Source: Clusia tigrina
Lineage: Eukaryota > Arthropoda > Insecta > Diptera > Clusiidae
Reading direction: 5' to 3'
Length of the DNA: 64,000 bases
Assembly (NCBI GenBank): GCA_920105625.2
Contig: CAKKTE020000328.1
Span: 496,001-560,000 of the forward strand
The translations under genes and the position numbers were made by a program. A model generated the notes under the pieces. The model was not told the DNA's origin and searched no databases. It worked only from the letters and a program-made list of their open reading frames with translations. Every line of letters begins with the position of its first letter. Within the stretch, counting starts at the first letter, position 1. This document shows, piece by piece, positions 27,039 through 41,300 of the stretch.

Positions 27039-30000
27039 TCCAGTAAAAAGTTACAAGCATTTGTATGTTGCAAACTTTGATAGGTGTAGGACGTACCGTA
27101 CAGAAGTTAGGGCCATTTGAAGTTTTATCAGTGTTTGATTTGGGACTCAAGGGTAGCATAGCTTTGAGCGATAGCTTAAATTGACAAGAGGCTCGAGTAC
27201 TTTATTGTTACAAAATTTCAAGGTTTTATGACGCTCCAGTAAAAAGATACAAGCATTTGTATGTTGCAAACTTTGATAGATGTAGGACGTACCGTATAGA
27301 AGTTAGGGCCATTTGAAGTTTTATCAGTGTTTGAATTGGGACTCCAGGTTAGCATAGCTTTGAGCAATAGCTTAAATTGACAAGAGGCTCGAGTACTTTA
27401 TTGTTACAAAATTTCAAGGTTTTATGACGCTCCAGTAAAAAGTTACAAGCATTTGTATGTTGCAAACTTTAATAGGTGTAGGACGTACCGTATAGAAGTT
27501 AGGGCCATTTGAAGTTGTATCAGTATTTGATTTGGGACTCAAGGGTAGCATAGCTTTGAGCGAAAGCTTAAATTGACAAGAGGCTCGAGTACTTTATTGT
27601 TACAAAATTTCAAGGTTTTATGACGTTCCAGTAAAAAGTTACAAGCACATGTATGTTGCAAACTTTGATAGGTGTAGGATGTACTGTATAGAAGTTAGGG
27701 CCATTTGAAGTTTTATCAGTTTTTAATTTGGGACTCAAGGGTAGCATAGCTTTGAGCGATTACTCAAATTGACAAGAGGCTCGAGTACTTTATTATTACA
27801 AAATTTCAAGGTTTTATGACGTTCCAGTTAAAAGTTACAAGCACTTGTATGTTGCAAACTTTGATAGGTGTAGGGCGTACCGTATAGAAGTTAGGGCCAT
27901 TTGAAGTTTTATAAGTGTTTGATTTGGGACTCAAGGTTAGCATAGCTTTGAGCGATAGCTTAAATTGACAAGAGGCTCGAGTACTTTATTGTTACAAAAT
28001 TTCAAGGTTTTATGACGCTCCAGTAAAAAGTTACAAGCATTTGTATGTTGCAAACTTTGATAGGTGTAGGACGTACCGTATAGAAGTTAGGGCCATTTGA
28101 AGTTTTATCAGTGTTTGATTTGGGACTCAAGGGTAGCATAGCTTTGAGCGATAGCTTAAATTGACAAAAGGCTCGAGTACTTTATTGTTACAAAATTTCA
28201 AGGTTTTATGACGCTCCAGTAAAAAGTTACAAGCACTTGTATGTTGCAAACTTTGATAGGTGTATGACGTACCGTATAGAAGTTACGGCCATTTGATAGG
28301 GGTAGGACGTACCGTATAGGGCTATTTGAAGTTTTATCAGTGTTTTATTTGGGACTCAATGGTAGCATAGCTTTGAGCGATAGCTTAAATTGACAAGAGG
28401 CTCGAGTACTTTATTGTTACAAAATTTCAAGGTTTTATGACGCTCCAGTAAAAAGTTACAAGCACTTGTATGTTGCAAACTTTGATAGGTGTAGGACGTA
28501 CCGTATAGAAGTTAGGGCCATTTGAAGTTTTATCAGTGTTTGATTTGGGACTCAAGGGTAACGAAGCTTTGAGCGATAGCTTAAATTGACAAGAGGCTCG
28601 AGTACTTTGTTGTTACAAAACTTCAAGGTTTTATGACGCTCCAGTAAAAAGTTACAACCATTTGTATGTTGCAAACTTTGATAGGTGTAGGACGTACCGT
28701 ATAGGGCCATTTGAAGTTTTATCAGCGTTTGATTTGGGACTCAAGGGCAGCATAGCTTTGAACGATAGCTTAAATTGACAAGCGGCTCGAGTACTTTATT
28801 GTTACAAAATTTCAAGGTTTTATGACGCTCCAGTAAAAAGTTACAAGCATTTGTATGTTGCAAACTTTGATATGTGTAGGACGTACCGTATAGAAGTTAG
28901 GGCCATTTGAACTTTTATCAGTGTTTGATTTGGGACTCAAGGGTAGCATAGCTTTGAGCGATAGCTTAAATTGACAAGAGGCTCGAGTACTTTATTGTTA
29001 AAAATTTCAAGGTTTTATGCCGCTCCAGTAAAAAGTTACAAACACTTGTATGTTGCAAACTTTGATAGGTGTAGGACGTACTGTATAGAAGTTGGGGCCA
29101 TTTGAAGTTTTATCAGTGTTTGATTTGGGACTCAAGGGTACCATAGCTTTGAGCGATAGCTTAAATTGACAAGAGGCTCGAGTACTTTATTGTTACAAAA
29201 TTTCAAGGTTTTATGACGCTCCAGTAAAAAGTTACAAGCATTTGAAAGTTGCAAACTTTGATAGGTGTAAGACGTATCGTATAGAAGTTAGGGCAATTTG
29301 AAGTTTTATCAGTGTTTGATTTGGGACTCAAGGGTAGCATAGCTTTGAGCGATAGCTTAAATTGACAAGAGGCTCGAGTACTTTATTGTTACAAAATTTC
29401 AAGGTTTTATGACGCTCCAGTAAAAAGTTACAAGCATTTGTATGTTGCAAACTTTGATAGGTGTAGGACCTATCGTATAGAAGTTAGGGCCATTTGAAGG
29501 TTTATCAGTGTTTGAATTGGGACTCCAGGTTAGCATAGCTTTGAGCGATAGCTTAAATTGACAAGAAGCTCGAGTACTTTATTGTTACAAAATTTCAAGG
29601 TTTTAAGACGCTCCAGTAAAAAGTTACAAGCATTTGTATGTTGCAAACTTTAATAGGTGTAGGACGTACCGTATAGAAGTTAGGGCCATTTGAAGTTTTA
29701 TCAGTGTTTGATTTGGGACTCAAGGGTAGTATAGCTTTGAACGAAAGCTTAAATTGACAAGAGGCTCGAGTACTTTATTGTTACAAAATTTCAAGGTTTT
29801 ATGACGTTCCAGTAAAAAGTTACAAGCACTTGTATGTTGCAAACTTTGATAGGTGTAGGACGTACCGTATAGAAGTTAGGGCCATTTGAAGTTTTATCAG
29901 TGTTTGATTTGGGACTCAATTGTAGCATAGCTTTAAGCGATAGCTTAAATTGACAAGAGGCTCGGAGTACTTTATTGTTACAAAATTTCAAGGTTTTATG

Positions 30001-32370
30001 ACGCTCCAGTAAAAAGTTACAAGCATTTGAAAGTTGCAAACTTTGATAGGTGTAGGACGTACCGTATAGAAGTTAGGGCCATTTGAAGTTTTATCAGTGT
30101 TTGATTTGGGACTCAAGGGTAGCATAGCTTTGAGCGAAAGCTTAAATTGACAAGAGGCTCGAGTACTTTATTGTTACAAAATTGCAAGGTTTTATGACGT
30201 TCCAGTAAAAAGTTACAAGCTTTGTATGTTGCAAACTTTGATAGGTGTAGGACGTACCGTATAGAAGTTAGGGCCATTTGAAGTTTTATCAGTGTTTGAT
30301 TTGGGACTCAATTGTAGCATAGCTTTGAGCGATAGCTTAAATTGACAAGAGGCTCGAGTACTTTATTGTTACAAAATTTCAAGGTTTTATGACGCTCCAG
30401 TAAAAAGTTACAAGCATTTGAAAGTTGCAAACTTTGATAGGTGTAGGACGTACCGTATAGAAGTTAGATCCATTTGTAGTTTTATCAGTGTTTGATTTGG
30501 GACTCAAGGGTAGCATAGCTTTGAGCGGTAGGTTAAATTGACTAGAGGCTCGAGTACTTTATTGTTACAAAATTTCAAGGTTTTATGACGCTCCAGTAAA
30601 AAGTTACAAGCATTTGTATGTTGCAAACTTTGATAGGAGTAGGACGTACCGTATAGCAGTTAGGGCCATTTGAAGTTTTATCAGTGTTTGATTTGGGACT
30701 CAAGGGTAGCATAGCTTTGAACGATAACTTAAATTGACAAGAGATTAGAGTACTTTATTGTTACAAAATTTCAAGGTTTTATGACGCTCCAGTAAAAAGT
30801 TACAAGCACTTGTATGTTGCAAACTTTGATAGGTGTAGGACGTACCGTACAGAAGTTATTGCTATTTGAAGTTTTATCAGTGTTTGATTTGGGACTCAAG
30901 GTTAGCATAGCTTTGAGCGATAGCTTAAATTGACAAGAGGCTCGAGTACTTTATTGTTACAAAATTTCAAAGTTTTACGACGCTCCAGTAAAAGGTTACA
31001 AGCATTTGTATGTTGCAAACTTTGATAGGTGTAGGACGTACCGTATAGGGCCATTTGAAGTTTTATCAGTGTTTGATTTGCGACTCAAGGGTAGCATAGC
31101 TTTGAACGATAGCTTAAATTGACAAGAGGCTCGAGTACTTTATTGTTACACAATTTCAAGGTTTTATGACGCTCCAGTAAAAAGTTACAAGCATTTGTAT
31201 GTTGCAAACTTTGATAGGTGTAGGACGTACCGTATTGAAGTTAGGGTCATTTGAAGTTTTATCAGTGTTTGATTTGGGACTCAAGGGTAGCATAGCTTTG
31301 AGCGATAGCTTAAATTGACAAGAGGCTCGAATACTTTATTGTTACAAAATTTCAAGATTTTATGACGCTCCAGTAAAAAGTTACAAGCAATTGTATGTTG
31401 CAAGCTTTCATAGGTGTAGGACGTACCAGATAGAAGTTAGGGCTATTTGAAGTTTTATCAGTGTTTGAATTGGGGCTCAAGGGTAGCATAGCTTTGAGCG
31501 ATAACTTAAATTGACAAGAGGCTCGAGTACTTTATTGTTACAAAATTTCAAGGTTTTATGACGCTCCAGTAAAAAGTTACAAGCATTTGAAAGTTGCAAA
31601 CTTTGATAGGTGTAGGACGTACCGTATAGAAGTTAGATCCATTTGGAGTTTTATCAGTGTTTGATTTGGGACTCAAGGGTAGCATAGCTTTGAGCGGTAG
31701 GTTAAATTGACAAGAGGCTCGAGTACTTTATTGTTACAAAATTTCAAGGTTTTATGACGCTCCAGTAAAAAGTTACAAGCATTTGTATGTTGCAAACTTT
31801 GATAGGAGTAGGACGTACCGTATAGACGTTAGGGCCATTTGAAGTTTTATCAGTGTTTGATTTGGGATTCAAGGGTAGCATAGCTTTGAGCGATAGCTTA
31901 AATTGACAAGAGCCTAGAGTACTTTATTGTTACAAAATTTAAAGGTTTTATGACGCTCCAGTAAAAAGTTACAAGCATTTGTATGTTGCAAACTTTGATA
32001 TGTGTAGGACGTACCGTATAGAAGTTAGGGCCATTTGAAGTTTTATCAGTGTTTGATTTGGGACTCATGGGTAGCATAGCTTTGAGCGATAGCTTAAATT
32101 GACAAGAGGCTCGATTACTTTATTGTTACAAAATTTCAAGGTTTTATGACGCTCCAATAAAAAGTTACAAGCATTTGTATGTTGCAAACTTTGATAGGTG
32201 TAGGACGTACCGTATAGAAGTTAGGGCCATTTGAACTTTTATCACTGTTTTATTTGGGACTCAAGGGTAGCATAGCTTTGAGCGATAGCTTAAATTGACA
32301 AGAGGCTCGAGTACTTTATTTTTACAAAATTTCAAGGTTTTATGACGCTCCAGTAAAAAGTTACAAGCAC

Positions 32371-35300
32371 TTGTATGTTGCAAACTTTGATAGGTGTAGG
32401 ACGTACCGTATAGAAGTTAGGACCATTGCAAGTTTTATCAGTGTTTGATTTTGGACTCAAGGGAGCATAGCTTTGAGCGATAGCTTAAATTGACAAGAGG
32501 CTCGAGTACTTTATTGTTACAAAATATTATCAAAGTTTTATGACGCTCCAGTAAAAAGCTACAAGCATTTGAAAGTTGCAAACTTTGATAGGTCTAGGAC
32601 GTACTGTATAGAAGTTAGGGCCATTTGTAGTTTTATCAGTGTTTGATTGTGGACTCAATGGTAGCATAGCTTTGAGCGATAGCTTAAATTAACAAGTGGC
32701 TCGAGTACCTTATTGTTACAAAATTTCAAGGTTTTATGACGCTACAGTAAAAAGTTACAAGCGTTTGTATGTTGCAAACTTTGATAGGAATAGGACGTAC
32801 CGTATAGATTTTAGGGCCATTTGAAGTTTTATCAGTGTTTGATTTGGGACTCAACGGTAGCACAGCTTTGAGCGATAGCTTAAATTTACAAGAGCCTAGA
32901 GTACTTTATTGTTACAAAATTTAAAGCTTTTATGACGCTCCAGTAAAAAGTTACAAGCATTTGTATGTTCCAAACTTTGATAGGTGTAGGGCGTACCGTG
33001 TAGAAGTTAGGGCCATTTGAAGTTTTATCAGTGTTTGATTTGGGACTCAAGGGTAGCATAGCTTTGAGCGATAGCTTAAATTGACAAGAGGCTCGAGTAC
33101 TTTATTGCTACAAAATTTCAAGGTTTTATGACGCTCCAGTAAAAAGTTACAAGCATTTGTATGTTGCAAACTTTGATAGGTGTAGGACGTACCGTATAGA
33201 AGTTAGGGCCATTTGAAGTTTTATCAGTGTTTGATTTGGGAATCAAGGGTAGCATAGCTTTGAGCGATAGCTTAAATTGACAAGAGGCTCGATTACTTTA
33301 TTGTTACAAAATTTCAAGGTTTTATGACGCTCCAGTAAAAAGTTACAAGCATTTGTATGTTGCAAACTTTGATAGGTGTAGGACGTACCGTATAGAAGTT
33401 AAGGCCATTTGAAGTTTTATCAGTGTTTGATTTGGGACTCAAGGGTAGCATAGCTTTGAGCGATAGCTTAAATTGACAAGAGGCTCGAGTACTTTATTGT
33501 TACAAAATTTCAAGGTTTTATGATCCTCCAGTAAAAAGTTACAAGCACTTGTATGTTGCAAACTTTGATAGGTGTAGGAGGTACCGTATAGAAGTTAGGG
33601 CCATTTGAAATTTTATCAGTGTTTGATTTGGGAATCAAAGGTAGCATAGCTTTGAGCGATAGCTTAAATTGACAAGAGGCTCGAGTACTTTATTACTACA
33701 AAATTTCAATGTTTTATGACGCTCCAGTAAAAAGTTACAAGCATTTGTATGTTGCAAACTTTGATAGGTGTAGGACGTACCGTATAGAAGTTAGGGCCAT
33801 TTGAAGTCTTATCAGTGTTTGATTTGGGACTCAAGGGTAGCATAGCTTTGACCGATAGCTTAAATTGACAAGAGGCTCGAGTACTTTATTGTTACAAAAT
33901 TTAAAGGTTTTATGACGCTCCAGTAAAAAGTTACAAGCACTTGTATGTTGCAAACTTTGATAGGTGTAGGACGTACCGTATAGAAGTTAGGGCCATTTGA
34001 AGTTTTATCAGTGTTTGATTTGGGAATCAAGGGTAGCATAGCTTTGAGCGATAGCTTAAATTGACAAGAGGCTCGATTACTTTATTGTTACAAAACTTCA
34101 AGGTTTTATGACGCTCCAGTAAAAAGTTACAAGCATTTGTATGTTGCAAACTTTGATAGGTGTGGGACGTACCGTATAGAAGTTAAGGCCATTTGAAGTT
34201 TTATCAGTGTTTGATTTGGGACTCAAGGGTAGCATAGTTTTGAGCGATAGCTTAAATTGACAAGAGGCTCGACTACTTTATTGTTACAAAATATCAAAGT
34301 TTTATGATCCTCCAGTAAAAAGTTACAAGTATTTGTATGTTGCAAACTTTGATAGGTGTAGGACGTACCGTATAGAAGTTAGGGCCATTTCAAGTTTTAT
34401 CAGTGTTTGATTAGGGACTCAAGGGTAGCATAGCTTTGAGCGATAGCTTAAATTGACAAGAGGCTCGAGTACTTTATTGTTACAAAATTTAAAGGTTTTA
34501 TGACGCTCCAGTAAAAAGTTACAAGCACTTGTATGTTGCAAACTTTGATAGGTGTAGGACGTACCGTATAGAAGTTAGGGCCATTTGATAGGTGTAGGAC
34601 GTACCGTATAGGGCCATTTGAAGTTTTATCAGTGTTTGATTTGGGAATCAAGGGTAGCATAACTTTGAGCGATAGCTTAAATTGACAAGAGGCTCGAGTA
34701 TTTTATTGTTACAAAATTTCAAGGTTTTATGACGCTCCAGTAAAAAGTTACAAGCACTTGTATGTTGCAAACTTTGATAGGTGTAGGACGTACCGTATAG
34801 AAGTTAGGACCATTTGAAGTATTATCAGTGTTTGATTTGGGATTCAAGGGTAGCGTAGCTTTGAGCGATAGCTTAAATTGACAAGAGGCTCGAGTACTTT
34901 ATTGTTACCAAATTTCAAGGTTTTATGACGTTCCAGTAAAAAGTTACAAGCATTTGTATGTTGCAAACTTTGATATGTGTAGGACGTACCGTATAGGGCC
35001 ATTTGAAGTTTTATCAGTGTTTGATTTGGGACTCAAGGGTAGCATAGCTTTGAACGATAGCTTAAATTGACAAGAGGCTCGAGTACTTTATTTTTACAAA
35101 ATTTCAAGGTTTTATGACGCTCCAGTAAAAAGTTACAAGCATTTGTATGTTGCAAACTTTGATATGTGTACGACGTACCGTATAGAAGTTAGGGCCATTT
35201 GAAGTTTTATCAGTGTTTGATTTGGGACTCAAGGGTAGCATAGCTTTGAGCGATAGCTTAAATTGACAAGAGGCTCGAGTACTTTATTGTTACAAAATTT

Positions 35301-38300
35301 CATGGTTTTATGACGTTCCAGTAAAAAGTTACAAGCACTTGTATGTTGCAAACTTTGATAGGTGTAGGACGTACCGTATAGAAGTTAGGGCCATTTGAAG
35401 ATTTATCAGTGTTTGATTTGGGACTCAAGGGTAGCATAGCTTTGAGCGATAGCTTAAATTGACAAGAGGCTCGAGTACTTTATTGTTACAAAATTTCAAG
35501 GTTTTATGACGCTCCAGTAAAAAGTTACAAGCACTTGTATGTTGCAAACTTTGATAGGTGTAGGACGTACCGTATAGAAGTTAGGGCCATTTGATAGGTG
35601 TAGGACGTACCGTATAGGGCCATTTGAAGTTTTATCAGTGTTTGATTTGGGAATCAAGGGTAGCATAACTTTGAGCGATAGCTTAAATTGACAAGAGGCT
35701 CGAGTATTTTATTGTTACAAAATTTCAAGGTTTTATGACGCTCCAGTAAAAAGTTACAAGCACTTGTATGTTGCAAACTTTGATAGGTGTAGGACGTACC
35801 GTATAGGGCCATTTGAAGTTTTATCAGTGTTTGATTTGGGACTCAAGGGTAGCATAGCTTTGAACGATAGCTTAAATTGACAAGAGGCTCGAGTACTTTA
35901 TTGTTACAAAATTTCAAGGTTTTATGACGCTCCAGTAAAAAGTTACAAGCATTTGTATGTTGCAAACTTTGATATGTGTAGGACGTACCGTATAGAAGTT
36001 AGGGCTATTTGAACTTTTATCAGTGTTTGATTTGGGACTCAAGGGTAGCATAGCTTTGAGCGACAGCTTAAATTGACAAGAGGCTCGAGTACTTTATTGT
36101 TACAAAATTTCAAGGTTTTATGACGCTCCATTAAAAAGTTACAAGCACTTGTATGTTGCAAATTTTGATAGGTGTAGGACGTACCGTATATAAGTTAGGG
36201 CCATTTGAAGTTTTATCAGTGTTTGATTTGGGACACAAGGGTAGCATAGCTTTGAGCGATAGCTTAAATTGACAAGAGGCTCGAGTACTTTATTGTTACA
36301 AAATTTCAAGGTTTTATGACGCTCCAGTAAAAAGTTACAAGCATTTGTATGTTGCAAACTTTGCTAGGTGTAGGACGTACCGTATAGAAGTTAGGGCCAT
36401 TTGAAGTTTTATCAATGTTTGAATTGGGACTCCAGGTTAGCATAGCTTTGAGCAATAGCTTAAATTGACAAGAGGCTCGAGTACTTTATTGTTACAAAAT
36501 TTCAGGGTTTTATGACGCTCCAGTAAAAAGTTACAAGCATTTGTATGTTGCAAACTATAATAGGTGTAGGACGTACCGTATAGAAGTTAGGGCTATTTGA
36601 AGTTGTATCAGTATTTGATTTGGGACTCAAGGGTAGCATAGCTTTGAGCGAAAGCTTAAATTGACAAGAGGCTCGAGTACTTTATTGTTACAAAATTTCA
36701 AGTAAAAAGTTACAAGCTTTTGTATGTTGCAAACTTTGATAGGTGTAGGACGTACCGTATAGAAGTTAGGGCTATTTGAAGTTTTATCAGTGTTTGATTT
36801 GGGACTCAAGGGAGCATAGCTTTGAGCGATAGCTTAAATTGACAAGAGGCTCGAGAACTTTATTGTTACAAAATTTCAAGGTTTTATGACGTTCCAGTAA
36901 AAAGTTACAAGCACTTGTATGTTGCAAACTTTGATAGGTGTAGGACGTACCGTATAGAAGTTAGGGCCATTTGAAGATTTATCAGTGTTTGATTTGGGAC
37001 TCAAGGGTAGCATAGCTTTGAGCGATAGCTTAAATTGACAAGAGGCTCGAGTACTTTGTTGTTACAAAATTTCAAGGTTTTATGACGTTCCAGTAAAAAG
37101 TTACAAGCACATGTATGTTGCAAACTTTGATAGGTGTAGGACGTACCGTATAGCAGTTAGGGCCATTTGAAGATTTATCAGTGTTTGATTTGGGACTCAA
37201 GGGTAGCATAGCTTTGAGCGATAGCTTAAATTGACAAGAGGCTCGAGTACTTTATTGTTACAAAATTTCAAGGTTTTATGACGCTCCAGTAAAAAGTTAC
37301 AACACTTGTATGTTGCAAACTTTGATAGGTGTAGGACTTACCGTATAGAAGTTAGGGCCATTTGAAGATTTATCAGTGTTTGATTTGGGACTCAAGGGTA
37401 GCATAGCTTTGAGCGATAGCTTAAATTGACAAGAGGCTCTAGTACTTTATTGTTACAAAATTTCAAGGTTTTATGACGCTCCAGTAAAAAGTTACAAGCA
37501 CTTGTATGTTGCAAACTTTGATAGGTGTAGGACGTACCGTATAGAAGTTAGGGCCATTTGATAGGTGTAGGACGTACCGTATAGGGCCATTTGAAGTTTT
37601 ATCAGTGTTTGATTTGGGAATCAAGGGTAGCATAACTTTGAGCGATAGCTTAAATTGACAAGAGGCTCGAGTATTTTATTGTTACAAAATTTCAAGGTTT
37701 TATGACGCTCCAGTAAACAGTTACAAGCACTTGTATGTTGCAAACTTTGATATGTGTAGGACGTACCGTATAGGGCCATTTGAAGTTTTATCAGTGTTTG
37801 ATTTGGGACTCAAGGGTAGCATAGCTTTGAAAGATAGCTTAAATTGACAAGAGGCTCGAGTACTTTATTTTTACAAAATTTCAAGGTTTTATGACGCTCC
37901 AGTAAAAAGTTACAAGCATTTGTATGTTGCAAACTTTGATATGTGTAGGACGTACCGTATAGAAGTTAGGGCCATTTGAAGTTTTATCAGTGTTTGATTT
38001 GGGACTCAAGGGTAGCATAGCTTTGAGCGATAGCTTAAATTGACAAGAGGCTCGAGTACTTTATTGTTACAAAATTTCATGGTTTTATGACGTTCCAGTA
38101 AAAAGTTACAAGCATTTGTATGTTGCAAACTTTGATAGGTGTAGGACGTACCATATAGAAGTTAGGGCCATTTGAAGATTTATCAGTGTTTGATTTGGGA
38201 CTCAAGGGTAGCATAGCTTTGAGCGATATCTTAAATTGACAAGAGGCTCGAGTACTTAATTGTTACAAAATTTCAAGGTTTTATGACGCTCCAGTAAAAA

Positions 38301-41300
38301 GTTACAAGCATTTGTATGTTGCAAACTTTGATAGGTGTAGGACGTACCGTATAGAAGTTATGGCCATTTGAACTTTTATCAGTGTTTGATTTGGGACTCA
38401 AGGGTAGCATAGCTTTGAGCGATAGCTTAAATTGACAAGAGGCTCGAGTATTTTATTGTTACAAAATTTCAAGGTTTTATGACGCTCCAGTAAAAAGTTA
38501 CAAGCACTTGTATGTTGCAAACTTTGATAGGTGTAGGACGTAACGTACAGGGCCATTTGAAGTTTTATCAGTGTTTGATTTGGGACTCAAGGGTAGCATA
38601 GCTTTGAACGATAGCTTAAATTGACAAGAGCCTCGAGTACTTTATTGTTACAAAATTTCAAGGTTTTATGACGCTCCAGTAAAAAGTTACAAGCATTTGT
38701 ATGTTGCAAACTTTGATATGTGTAGGACGTATCGTATAGAAGTTAGGGCTATTTGAACTTTTATCAGTGTTTGATTTGGGACTCAAGGGTAGCATAGCTT
38801 TGAGCGACAGCTTAAATTGACAAGAGGCTCGAGTACTTTATTGTTACAAAATTTCAAGGTTTTATGACGCTCCATTAAAAAGTTACAAGCACTTGTATGT
38901 TGCAAACTTTGATAGGTGTAGGACGTACCGTATATAAGTTAGGGCCATTTGAAGTTTTATCAGTGTTTAATTTGGGACACAAGGGTAGCATAGCTTTGAG
39001 CGATAGCTTAAATTGACAAGAGGCTCGAGTACTTTATTGTTACAAAATTTCAAGGTTTTATGACGCTCCAGTAAAAAGTTACAAGCATTAGATTGATGCA
39101 AACTTTGATAGATATAGGACGTACCGTATAGAAGTTAAGGCCATTTGATGTTTTATCAGTGTTTGAATTGGGACTCCAGGTTAGCATAGCTTTGAGCAAT
39201 AGCTTAAATTGACAAGAGGCTCGAGTACTTTATTGTTACAAAATTTCAGGGTTTTATGACGCTCCAGTAAAAAGTTACTAGCATTTGTATGTTGCAAACT
39301 TTGATAGGTGTAGGTTGTACCTTATAGAAGTTAGGGCCATTTGAAGTTTTGTCAGTGTTTGATTTGGAACTCAAGGGTAGCATAGCTTTGAGCGATAGCT
39401 TAAATTGACAAGAGGCTCTAGTACTTTATTGTTACAAAATTTCAAGGTTTTATGACGCTCCAGTAAAAAGTTACAAGCATTTGTATGTTGCAAACTTTGA
39501 TAGGTGTAGGACGTACCGTATAGAAGTTAGGACCATTGCAAGTTTTATCAGTGTTTGATTTTGGACTCAAGGGAGCATAGCTTTGAGCGATAGCTTAAAT
39601 TGACAAGAGGCTCGAGTACTTTATTGTTACAAAATATTATCAAAGTTTTATGACGCTCCAGTAAAAAGCTACAAGCATTTGAAAGTTGCAAACTTTGATA
39701 GGTCTAGGACGTACTGTATAGAAGTTAGGGCCATTTGTAGTTTTATCAGTGTTTGATTGTGGACTCAATGGTAGCATAGCTTTGAGCGATAGCTTAAATT
39801 AACAAGTGGCTCGAGTACCTTATTGTTACAAAATTTCAAGGTTTTATGACGCTACAGTAAAAAGTTACAAGCGTTTGTATGTTGCAAACTTTGATAGGAA
39901 TAGGACGTACCGTATAGATTTTAGGGCCATTTGAAGTTTTATCAGTGTTTGATTTGGGACTCAACGGTAGCACAGCTTTGAGCGATAGCTTAAATTTACA
40001 AGAGCCTAGAGTACTTTATTGTTACAAAATTTAAAGCTTTTATGACGCTCCAGTAAAAAGTTACAAGCATTTGTATGTTCCAAACTTTGATAGGTGTAGG
40101 GCGTACCGTGTAGAAGTTAGGGCCATTTGAAGTTTTATCAGTGTTTGATTTGGGACTCAAGGGTAGCATAGCTTTGAGCGATAGCTTAAATTGACAAGAG
40201 GCTCGAGTACTTTATTGCTACAAAATTTCAAGGTTTTATGACGCTCCAGTAAAAAGTTACAAGCATTTGTATGTTGCAAACTTTGATAGGTGTAGGACGT
40301 ACCGTATAGAAGTTAGGGCCATTTGAAGTTTTATCAGTGTTTGATTTGGGAATCAAGGGTAGCATAGCTTTGAGCGATAGCTTAAATTGACAAGAGGCTC
40401 GATTACTTTATTGTTACAAAATTTCAAGGTTTTATGACGCTCCAGTAAAAAGTTACAAGCATTTGTATGTTGCAAACTTTGATAGGTGTAGGACGTACCG
40501 TATAGAAGTTAAGGCCATTTGAAGTTTTATCAGTGTTTGATTTGGGACTCAAGGGTAGCATAGCTTTGAGCGATAGCTTAAATTGACAAGAGGCTCGAGT
40601 ACTTTATTGTTACAAAATTTCAAGGTTTTATGATCCTCCAGTAAAAAGTTACAAGCACTTGTATGTTGCAAACTTTGATAGGTGTAGGAGGTACCGTATA
40701 GAAGTTAGGGCCATTTGAAATTTTATCAGTGTTTGATTTGGGAATCAAAGGTAGCATAGCTTTGAGCGATAGCTTAAATTGACAAGAGGCTCGAGTACTT
40801 TATTACTACAAAATTTCAATGTTTTATGACGCTCCAGTAAAAAGTTACAAGCATTTGTATGTTGCAAACTTTGATAGGTGTAGGACGTACCGTATAGAAG
40901 TTAGGGCCATTTGAAGTCTTATCAGTGTTTGATTTGGGACTCAAGGGTAGCATAGCTTTGACCGATAGCTTAAATTGACAAGAGGCTCGAGTACTTTATT
41001 GTTACAAAATTTAAAGGTTTTATGACGCTCCAGTAAAAAGTTACAAGCACTTGTATGTTGCAAACTTTGATAGGTGTAGGACGTACCGTATAGAAGTTAG
41101 GGCCATTTGAAGTTTTATCAGTGTTTGATTTGGGAATCAAGGGTAGCATAGCTTTGAGCGATAGCTTAAATTGACAAGAGGCTCGATTACTTTATTGTTA
41201 CAAAACTTCAAGGTTTTATGACGCTCCAGTAAAAAGTTACAAGCATTTGTATGTTGCAAACTTTGATAGGTGTGGGACGTACCGTATAGAAGTTAAGGCC

